A stretch of 5,200 nt of DNA from Gammaproteobacteria bacterium. Its GTDB lineage: Bacteria > Pseudomonadota > Gammaproteobacteria > Enterobacterales > Kangiellaceae. Shown here one piece after another: positions 1-5,200 of the stretch (its first letter is position 1; every line of letters begins with the position of its first letter). The notes beneath the pieces were generated by a model, which saw only the letters and a list, made by a program, of their open reading frames with translations, was not told where the DNA came from and searched no databases. The position numbers were made by a program, and so were the translations under genes. Location of the stretch: assembly GCA_002401655.1 (NCBI GenBank), contig NVTT01000026.1, positions 12,047 to 17,246 of the forward strand, given 5' to 3'.

Positions 1-1567
1 TTCTATCGGCAATATCTCCGTCTTTCAAATTTCTGTCTACAACCAGCAGATCTTCTTTGGGTAATAAATCTAACTGCCCATTTGTGCTTGATACAACCTG
101 ATTCTTTGCGCCAAATCTAGCGGAACGATTAATTTGCCTTGTCGGTTGCACTTGGTGATAACCTTGCCTAATATCAACATACCAATCAAGATTTTCAATT
201 CTATTAAGCCTAAACCCCTTATCAATCGTAATTAACCAGCCTAATTCTTTAAGGCCAACTAAAATAGGTAACATATGGCTTAAATGAGATTCAAACACCC
301 GATCGCCAAAATGAAACTGTTCCACAATAGGCAATTCATAACAGGAATCTAATACTGAAAGGTTTTCTATTTGCAAAAGGAAATCAGACAAAACCGTAGT
401 AAATCGGCTATTAACTTCTCGCTCTAAAATTAATGGCAAAATATTTTTGAGTGATATTTTCTTACCGTTAATATAAAAAACTAGTTTAGCCACATCAACT
501 TGATAAATTTGATGTTTTCTCCACCCTAAACCCACTTCTTGACTAGTAATTTCTAAGCTAGGCTGAACTTTAAAATCATTGGTTTTAGATAATTGATAGA
601 ATAGTTTTTTACTTTTATCTGAAGCCTCTTTAAAATATTCTAGAATGACGTTATGTTTTAGATCCAGAAGGTAATTTTCAGATAAATGTTCAAAACCACT
701 TTCTTGTTGAATTTCTTCAACTTGTTTTTCATCAACACCGCGCCAAAAATTTTTATTTCTAGAAGATAAAGTTAAGGGATTTCTATGGGGTGATTGCCAA
801 AAAAAACGATGAGTTTTAACTAATGATTTAACTAATCGATTTGATTTTAAATCAGAAACAAAGGTAAATTGGTTGTTAACTATTTTTCTACTATCAATTT
901 TTTTTCTTATCAAAAATAATATTTGCTTATCTAGTAAGCTAAAATACTTGGTGTTTTTCTCTTTATCTAATTCTGCGTCAATGGCACTTGCAATACATAT
1001 TTCAGATTTGACTTGATAGTCACCCTGCTTAGTCAAATAAGACTTATGCAATCTCACTGCCCAACCACCATCAACTTTATTAAGTAAATAAATCACTCGA
1101 TGTCTTGCCATTTTTGAGAAAGGATCAAAATCTTGCGATTTTAACCAATGCTTAATATAGTGCTTTCCAGTCGCGATTTTCCGTTGCTGTTTTATCGCCG
1201 GAGGCAATCTCTGTAAACGGGTTTTTGATTCAATCGCCAATGCTGCAAGATGTTCGCAAGCTAAATCATTCTCTTCATTAGATTCAAGCTCTGATTCGAG
1301 TCCCGATTCAGTACTAGCGTTTTCTTTTGATTTATCCTTGCAGGTGCAACTACCTACACTTTCTGATAATGGCCAATATAAAACCTGTTTAGAAAACTTG
1401 CCATCAATTAAGCAAGTCCCTTTAATGTACTCTTCATCCCGAATGTTCTGCCAATTGACTAGATTCTCAGACAGCAAAATATCTAAACCTGACATTAATG
1501 TCTGTTCATCAAAAAAATGGGTAAGGTGATCGATTGGACCTTTATAGGCTAAGGGTCTATTGATCAT
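1..1567 (-). CDS. SWIM zinc-finger protein, probable SNF2/HepA-family helicase, N-terminal part (3' end off window)
   Basis: The frame is open from ATG at 1567 to the window edge, giving 522 codons without a stop. An in-frame TAA lies 18 nt upstream of the ATG, so the protein cannot start earlier. Residues 74-106 form a SWIM zinc finger, CxC-x27-CxH, with ligands C74, C76, C104 and H106. An acidic repeat (ESGL, ESEL, ESNE) fills the loop. Residues 107-522 are a basic, aromatic-rich region with no Walker motif yet visible. SWIM fingers at the N terminus of large bacterial proteins typically precede a poorly conserved region and then the two RecA-like lobes of an SNF2 ATPase; such proteins are about 1000 residues or more. 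If so, this is a cytoplasmic DNA- or RNA-polymerase-remodelling ATPase. The family call rests on the zinc finger and overall layout; the catalytic half is outside the window. It appears to have its own promoter, separate from the isomerase gene upstream. Confidence 0.72.
   Translation of the reverse strand, partial: MINRPLAYKGPIDHLTHFFDEQTLMSGLDILLSENLVNWQNIRDEEYIKGTCLIDGKFSKQVLYWPLSESVGSCTCKDKSKENASTESGLESELESNEENDLACEHLAALAIESKTRLQRLPPAIKQQRKIATGKHYIKHWLKSQDFDPFSKMARHRVIYLLNKVDGGWAVRLHKSYLTKQGDYQVKSEICIASAIDAELDKEKNTKYFSLLDKQILFLIRKKIDSRKIVNNQFTFVSDLKSNRLVKSLVKTHRFFWQSPHRNPLTLSSRNKNFWRGVDEKQVEEIQQESGFEHLSENYLLDLKHNVILEYFKEASDKSKKLFYQLSKTNDFKVQPSLEITSQEVGLGWRKHQIYQVDVAKLVFYINGKKISLKNILPLILEREVNSRFTTVLSDFLLQIENLSVLDSCYELPIVEQFHFGDRVFESHLSHMLPILVGLKELGWLITIDKGFRLNRIENLDWYVDIRQGYHQVQPTRQINRSARFGAKNQVVSSTNGQLDLLPKEDLLVVDRNLKDGDIADR
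1281..1316 (-). repeat. Degenerate 12-bp tandem repeat inside the SWIM loop
   Basis: The 5-mer GATTC recurs at 1281, 1293 and 1305 on the plus strand, exactly 12 bp apart. On the coding strand the three units begin GAATC and encode ESGL, ESEL and ESNE (residues 87-98). The repeat sits between the two zinc-ligand pairs and lengthens an acidic loop. Its period of four codons keeps the frame if units are gained or lost. Confidence 0.7.
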
Positions 1568-1690
1568 AGAATGATCCGTTAGTTAACAAATAATTATTAT
1601 AATAAGCCAACCAGTGTAACAAGAAATCATCTAAGAATAAAAGGATAGTTTTTGGTTTTTTTAGCTATTTTAGATAAACTACAGAAAAGA
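1568..1690. other. Intergenic spacer between isomerase and SWIM/helicase genes
   Basis: This 123-nt AT-rich spacer lies between two genes read in the same direction. Apart from the candidate promoter it holds A/T runs and only very short self-complementary stretches. I see no GC-rich stem followed by a T run that would count as an intrinsic terminator for the isomerase gene, so some read-through into the helicase gene is possible. Confidence 0.5.
1596..1625 (-). promoter_or_regulatory. Candidate sigma70-type promoter for the SWIM/helicase gene
   Basis: On the minus strand a perfect TATAAT occupies 1601-1596. An upstream TTCTTG (1625-1620) lies 18 nt away, and an overlapping TTGTTA (1622-1617) lies 15 nt away; either could be a -35 element. 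Transcription would start near 1590, leaving a leader of roughly 20 nt before the ATG at 1567. The Shine-Dalgarno signal in that leader is weak (CGGA). AT-rich DNA produces such matches by chance, so this is tentative. Confidence 0.4.
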
Positions 1691-2320
1691 CTAAAGTTGA
1701 GGTTTTAGTAATGTAGCTTTTTTAAGGAATATTGGTCTTATGGGTACGTCGTCCCAGTCTAACTCTTCATGTCGATGCACTTTAGTGTTTGCAATCAACT
1801 CTAAAATCTCTTCACCTTCGGTTACATTGCCAAATACGGTATAACCCCAACTTCTGCCAGGATCTAAATTATCATTATCCGCCATATTAAAGTAAAACTG
1901 GCGCGTTGATGAATGAGGATCATTTTCTCGCGCCATCGCTATGGTAAACATTTCGTTTTTTAAGCCGTTCCCAGACTCATTATAAATAGCTCCTTCACTT
2001 TTTCGCTCGGTAAAGTGCTCATTATAACCGCCACCTTGAACCACAAATTCTTTGACCACTCGATGGAAGATTGTGCCGTCATAAGAGCCATTGGTGACAT
2101 AATATAAAAAATTATTACTGGTGATGGGTGCACGTAAACGATCAAGTTCGACGATTATTTTTCCAGCGGTCGTATCTAACTGAACCCGTGGAAATAAATC
2201 GTCGGGTTGTATAGATTCGCCTCGTAACTTTACCTCGTCTTTTGCACCTAATTGAAAAGTAGTAAGCAGAAAACAAAAGCAAAGTAGAACTTTAAAATAA
2301 TTAAATACCAAGTTATACAT
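1691..2320 (-). CDS. Secreted cyclophilin-type peptidyl-prolyl cis-trans isomerase (PpiA-like)
   Basis: This 209-residue protein catalyses cis-trans isomerisation of X-Pro bonds and probably assists folding in the periplasm. Residues 1-26 look like a Sec signal peptide: K10, a hydrophobic core around 11-24, and a likely cut after LGA (A26). There is no lipobox cysteine, so it should be soluble. The cyclophilin domain spans about 44-206, with the catalytic FHR (R87), the FVVQGGG active-site loop (Q95), TIAMAR (126-131), QFYFN (141-145) and GYTVFG (159-164). This order and the NLDPGR...GYTVFG spacing resemble E. coli PpiA more than PpiB. The position equivalent to human CypA W121 (Phe in E. coli PpiA and PpiB, from memory) appears to be N151. 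The ATG lies one codon after the TGA of the aldehyde dehydrogenase gene, in the same frame, with an AGGA inside that gene's 3' end as a distant ribosome site. The family call is secure; client proteins are unknown. Confidence 0.93.
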   Translation of the reverse strand: MYNLVFNYFKVLLCFCFLLTTFQLGAKDEVKLRGESIQPDDLFPRVQLDTTAGKIIVELDRLRAPITSNNFLYYVTNGSYDGTIFHRVVKEFVVQGGGYNEHFTERKSEGAIYNESGNGLKNEMFTIAMARENDPHSSTRQFYFNMADNDNLDPGRSWGYTVFGNVTEGEEILELIANTKVHRHEELDWDDVPIRPIFLKKATLLKPQL

Positions 2321-2323
2321 TGA

Positions 2324-3748
2324 TCAATCAAGTCCTGAAATCGCTTTTATCTCTAAGAAATCGCCAAAACCATGAGCACCCCACTCCCGACCATTTCCAG
2401 ATTGTTTGTAGCCGCCAAAAGGTGTGAACATATCGCCACTTTTGCCGTTGATACTAATATTGCCCGCCCTTATTCTAGAAGCAACATAACTTAACATTTC
2501 TTTATCCTGCCCTTGAACATAACCCGCAAGACCATAAGGCGTATCATTTGCAATTTCTATCGCTTGGTCAATATTCTCATAGGGCATAATCGCAAAGACG
2601 GGTCCAAAAATTTCTTCCTTGGCAATTAACATTTCGTTTTTAACATTTGAAAAAACCGTGGGCTGGATATAATAACCTTTACCTAAACCTTCTGGTTTTT
2701 CGACGCCTCCACAAACTAAAGTTGCACTTTCATCAATACCTTTTTGAATCAAACCTCGTATTTTATTAAACTGAACTTCGCTAACAACGGGCCCCATCGT
2801 TGTTGTTTCTGCATTAGCCGCGCCAACTACCACTTGACTGGCGACCTTTGCGGCAATTTCTTCAGCTTGTTTCATTTTATCAGCGGGAACTAACATTCTT
2901 GTTGGCGCATTACATGATTGACCACTATTAACAAAAACCGTTCGAGCGCCTTGTTTAACTGCTTTTTCAAAATCCGCGTCAGGTAAAATAATATTAGCGG
3001 ATTTTCCGCCGAGCTCTTGAGCCACACGTTTTATGGTTGGCGCAGCGTTCTTAGCAACTAACGCTCCAGCTCGTGTTGATCCAGTGAATGAAATCATATC
3101 AACTAACGGGTGCTCTGATAATGCAGTGCCGACTCCAGGACCATCACCATTAATTAAATTAAACACACCAGCAGGCAAGCCAGCTTCATGTATCACTTCT
3201 GCGAAAATAGTAGCCGATAATGGAGCCACCTCAGAGGGTTTTAAAATAACCGTACATCCGACGGCTAGAGCAGGTGCAACTTTGCATGCAATTTGATTAA
3301 TAGGCCAGTTCCAAGGAGTGATTAATCCGCAAACGCCAATGGGTTCTTTAACAACGGTGCTAGCACTCAATTTTTCGGTAAAGGGGTAACTATCTAATAA
3401 AGCCAAAGCTGTTTGAATGTGGCCGAGACCCGAACCCGCTTGCCCTTTTACTGCTAACTGAGTTGGTGCGCCCATTTCCAATGAAATAGCATCAGCAATA
3501 TCATTGTAGCGATTTTTATAAGCTTTAATAATCGCTTGGAGATAGTCTTTACGCTCGTCAATACTGGTAAATCCGTATGACTCGAATGCTTTACTGGCAA
3601 CAATAGCCGCTTTATTAACATCATTTGCGTTGCCAATTGCAATTTGAGCGCAAACACTTTCGTCTGATGGGTTGATGACATCGATTAATTTTTTGTTGTC
3701 TGGTTCTACCCATTGTCCGTTGATGTAGAATTGATCGTGTGTTTTCAT
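2324..3748 (-). CDS. NAD(P)+-dependent aldehyde dehydrogenase
   Basis: A full-length 474-residue member of the aldehyde dehydrogenase superfamily, oxidising an aldehyde to the carboxylic acid in the cytoplasm. All expected residues are present: the oxyanion Asn in PWNW (N147), the cofactor-binding Lys in LKPSE (K170), the Rossmann-fold FTGST (221-225), the general base Glu in QELGGKS (E245), the nucleophile in GQSCN (C279), the cofactor-ribose Glu in EEIFGP (E379), and PFGGYKQSG (443-451). The wording around the nucleophile (GQSCNAPTRM) and the PIGVCGLITPWNWP stretch recall, from memory, the CddD-like subgroup that includes a Rhodococcus 6-oxolauric acid dehydrogenase. The substrate here cannot be read from sequence. 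The start is supported by AAAGGA at 3761-3756, 7 nt before the ATG. It is followed after a single codon by the secreted cyclophilin gene, so the two form an operon, although no metabolic reason for the pairing is evident. Confidence 0.95.
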   Translation of the reverse strand: MKTHDQFYINGQWVEPDNKKLIDVINPSDESVCAQIAIGNANDVNKAAIVASKAFESYGFTSIDERKDYLQAIIKAYKNRYNDIADAISLEMGAPTQLAVKGQAGSGLGHIQTALALLDSYPFTEKLSASTVVKEPIGVCGLITPWNWPINQIACKVAPALAVGCTVILKPSEVAPLSATIFAEVIHEAGLPAGVFNLINGDGPGVGTALSEHPLVDMISFTGSTRAGALVAKNAAPTIKRVAQELGGKSANIILPDADFEKAVKQGARTVFVNSGQSCNAPTRMLVPADKMKQAEEIAAKVASQVVVGAANAETTTMGPVVSEVQFNKIRGLIQKGIDESATLVCGGVEKPEGLGKGYYIQPTVFSNVKNEMLIAKEEIFGPVFAIMPYENIDQAIEIANDTPYGLAGYVQGQDKEMLSYVASRIRAGNISINGKSGDMFTPFGGYKQSGNGREWGAHGFGDFLEIKAISGLD

Positions 3749-4044
3749 TGGAGTTTCCTTTGGTAAATATAGATTCTAGTCCGAACTTCTAGCTGTTATA
3801 TAAGCCTGTTTGGGATGATTTTAGTAGTAGGAAAAATCCGTTTTAATTGAACTCCTAGTACGTTATACGAAGTTGAGATTTCAACACATCTTGATTTACC
3901 TTTTCTTTTTGTGCCTCTGTAACTCTTATTATTCTTACTTGAATTCAAATTTTGTTTAGTCATTAATAAAACTTTTATAAATGCATTGAGAACATCGGAA
4001 ATATTTAACTATAATTTTAATTGGCACCTATTTCTACTCACACA
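3749..4044. other. AT-rich intergenic region between endonuclease and aldehyde dehydrogenase genes
   Basis: About 296 nt without a convincing gene. Next to the dehydrogenase start there is a good ribosome site (3756-3761). On the minus strand a TATAAC (3800-3795) could be a -10 box, but I find no -35 match at the right distance. A 55-codon minus-strand frame (3963 to 3796) begins MTKQNLNSSK and is Lys/Arg-rich, but it has no clear ribosome site and resembles nothing I recognise, so I do not call it a gene. No GC-rich hairpin plus T run follows the endonuclease stop. The region may mark the edge of an acquired restriction cassette, which is an inference from position only. Confidence 0.5.
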
Positions 4045-5163
4045 CTAAAGATTTCTAGCAATAAATTCTTCATACGAACCATTTTTTGAAAAATTGATTT
4101 CAAATTCTAAATCGTTTATTTTGTCTATCCTAACTGAATCAATTCCGAACAGTTGTAATTTCTGATAGGTTACTAGTTCACCTTGGTTTAGGTTTAGCCC
4201 GTCCCTTAAAATCAATTTCCCTAATTTTCTATTTGATTGCGTCATAAGAGCTTTTCCACTAGCCTGACATATCTTAGCAGTTACTTTCTCGCCATCTGGA
4301 AAACGTAAAGAAAATGGAACATCTCTTTTAGGGAAATAGTTTGGAAACAACTTGTGAATCAAAATAGGTACAGGAATATAAACCTCATCAGAATGTCTAT
4401 CTCTTCCACCTGCATTCCACTGATTCAAACCGCTTTTTTCGAATACTTTTTTGTTGCGACCGTAAAGAGGAAGATATACGGTGTCAAGTATTTTTTTATC
4501 TTCGAGTAATAGAGATTTATCTCTATTAAAACAATTTTGGAGTTCCAATAGCGGATCTTTTATTACACCCACATCAAACTCAACAATAAATTTGTTAGTT
4601 TTAAATCTTTTAGTTAGAGTGCTTTTTGACTTCAAAAACGAATATTCGTGTAATCCATCATCAAAAATTATAGAGCTATTTTTATTCTTAGCAATTTTAA
4701 TATTATTTATATCAACTAAATCCATGCACTCTTCATAAACACTGAATTTATTCTCATTCCGTACAATGCAATGATAAATTGAGTGTTCGATGCCATGCAT
4801 GCTTTCGGTAAAATTTATCCGTTCATTCCTTAACTGACAAACTTTTTTTACTAAACTTAACGATGTGAGTTTAGAATAGGTACTTCTTGCCGCATTAAAT
4901 TCTGCCACTTTTTGGAAAGTATTATTATTTCCTGATAAAAATGTCTTCAAACCTATACCCAACTTACCTTTTTTCGCATCAGCGGATACATCACTTCTAG
5001 ATAAGTCTTCAGCATCAAAAGCTCTACAAAATATTTTTTCTGCAATTCGATAATACAAGTATGGCGTTTTCGATTCAGAAAACAGATTGGAAAGAGTACC
5101 AACAATTCTTAAAAATTGTTGGTACTGATCCTGTTCCCAACGTGATTGATTTACGTAAAACAT
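4045..5163 (-). CDS. Type II-like restriction endonuclease with NgoFVII-type C-terminal DNA-recognition domain
   Basis: The 372-residue product probably cuts unmodified DNA at a specific site. Residues about 243-358 read as the B3-like recognition domain known from NgoFVII-type enzymes: SGLNQWN (244-250), GGRDR (252-256), DEVYIPVP (259-266), FPKRDVPF (277-284), ICQASGKALM (298-307), LGKLILRD (314-321) and GIDSV (340-344). The N-terminal half contains PYLYYR (34-39), LSRSDVSADA (54-63), GIGLKTF (69-75), VAEFN (86-90), YHCIVRN (130-136) and SKSTLTKRF (179-187). D62 and K73 could be parts of a degenerate PD-(D/E)XK site, perhaps with E88; no HxK phospholipase-D motif is seen. That catalytic assignment is inference. 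The first ATG is the only likely start: an in-frame TAA lies 30 nt upstream with no ATG between. It overlaps the stop of the preceding gene as TAATG. A strong inverted repeat covers codons 13-23. Stretches are very AT-rich (15 G/C in 4561-4620), as in the helicase gene, so composition alone does not prove transfer. Confidence 0.75.
   Translation of the reverse strand: MFYVNQSRWEQDQYQQFLRIVGTLSNLFSESKTPYLYYRIAEKIFCRAFDAEDLSRSDVSADAKKGKLGIGLKTFLSGNNNTFQKVAEFNAARSTYSKLTSLSLVKKVCQLRNERINFTESMHGIEHSIYHCIVRNENKFSVYEECMDLVDINNIKIAKNKNSSIIFDDGLHEYSFLKSKSTLTKRFKTNKFIVEFDVGVIKDPLLELQNCFNRDKSLLLEDKKILDTVYLPLYGRNKKVFEKSGLNQWNAGGRDRHSDEVYIPVPILIHKLFPNYFPKRDVPFSLRFPDGEKVTAKICQASGKALMTQSNRKLGKLILRDGLNLNQGELVTYQKLQLFGIDSVRIDKINDLEFEINFSKNGSYEEFIARNL
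5095..5126 (-). repeat. 13-bp perfect inverted repeat (hairpin) inside the 5' coding region of the endonuclease gene
   Basis: The arm AGTACCAACAATT at 5095-5107 is the exact reverse complement of AATTGTTGGTACT at 5114-5126, separated by 6 nt. In the mRNA this folds into a 13-bp stem, extendable by a G-U pair to leave a UUAA tetraloop. It spans nucleotides 38-69 of the reading frame (residues 13-23, QYQQFLRIVGT). No long U run follows, so it is not a standard intrinsic terminator. It could slow translation, be an RNase target, or be a DNA operator for a dimeric regulator; the sequence does not decide. Confidence 0.85.
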
Positions 5164-5200
5164 TAGATAAACATAACCTTTTTCATTTGTTTAGAAATTC
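5163..5200 (-). CDS. 3' end of an upstream gene, product unknown (possible methyltransferase partner)
   Basis: On the minus strand one frame is open from the window edge to a TAA at 5165-5163, giving ISKQMKKVMFI as the last 11 residues. The final A of the stop is the first base of the endonuclease ATG, the TAATG arrangement typical of translationally coupled genes. Eleven residues are too few to identify the protein. Restriction genes commonly follow their methyltransferase, which makes a methyltransferase the natural guess. The alternative is that the frame is accidental, or that only the 7-codon MKKVMFI leader is translated. Confidence 0.4.
   Translation of the reverse strand, partial: ISKQMKKVMFI

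Noticed and set aside
799..905. Two 8-nt homopolymer runs in the helicase gene (A run at 799-806, T run at 898-905) as possible phase-variation or frameshift sites
   Set aside because: The frame reads through both without interruption, and runs of this length are common in AT-rich coding sequence.
1338..1529. Plus-strand 63-codon frame
   Set aside because: It lies opposite the SWIM-domain coding region, which has a clear domain signature on the minus strand; no ribosome site or recognisable product.
2319..2328. 10-bp palindrome ATTGATCAAT at the dehydrogenase/isomerase junction as a possible operator
   Set aside because: Its bases are explained by the overlapping stop, spacer and start codons; a 10-bp AT-rich palindrome alone is weak evidence.
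3033..3296. Plus-strand 87-codon frame
   Set aside because: It is the antisense shadow of the conserved cofactor-binding region of the aldehyde dehydrogenase.
3864..3874. Plus-strand TATACGAAGTT, identical to 11 of the 13 bases of a loxP arm
   Set aside because: No matching second arm is found 8 bp away on the other side, so there is no recombinase site; an isolated 11-base match is most likely chance.
3872..3885. Short inverted repeat GTTGA-GATT-TCAAC in the intergenic region as a terminator
   Set aside because: Only a 5-bp stem, AT-rich, and not followed by a T run in either direction.
4481..4738. Plus-strand 85-codon frame with hydrophobic stretches, considered as a small membrane protein or antitoxin
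   Set aside because: It is antisense to the middle of the endonuclease gene; the hydrophobic residues arise from the complement of Lys/Asn-rich codons, and no ribosome site is evident.

Overview
The window looks like a low-GC chromosomal segment of a gammaproteobacterium, possibly a marine Alteromonadales relative. This is an inference from the AT-rich codon choice, the E. coli PpiA-like cyclophilin and the general gene style; no rRNA, tRNA or mobile-element marker is present to confirm it. Every supported gene lies on the minus strand, so transcription runs from high to low coordinates.

Reading in the direction of transcription, the window opens with the last 11 codons of a gene that lies mostly outside it. 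The TAA of that gene overlaps the ATG of the next gene as TAATG. That next gene (4045-5163) encodes a 372-residue protein. Its C-terminal third looks like the B3-like DNA-recognition domain of NgoFVII-type restriction endonucleases, and its N-terminal half carries a plausible nuclease core. The off-window partner could be the cognate DNA methyltransferase, but the sequence does not show it. A 13-bp perfect inverted repeat with a 6-nt spacer lies just inside the endonuclease coding region and is the most striking non-coding signal here.

A stretch of about 300 nt (3749-4044) separates the endonuclease from two housekeeping-type genes: an NAD(P)-dependent aldehyde dehydrogenase (2324-3748) and a secreted cyclophilin-type peptidyl-prolyl isomerase (1691-2320). 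Only one codon separates the stop of the first from the start of the second, in the same reading frame, so they are almost certainly co-transcribed.

After a 123-nt gap with a plausible promoter comes the N-terminal 522 codons of a large protein with a SWIM zinc finger (1-1567, truncated by the window edge). It resembles the N-terminal part of bacterial SWIM-containing SNF2/HepA-family helicases. The ATPase motors would lie beyond position 1 and cannot be checked.

The best candidate for something new is the restriction-like gene: a B3-type reader joined to an N-terminal domain that shows no phospholipase-D HxK motif, with a strong hairpin at the start of its message. A functional link between this gene and the SWIM helicase is possible but only speculative, because two metabolic or housekeeping genes lie between them.
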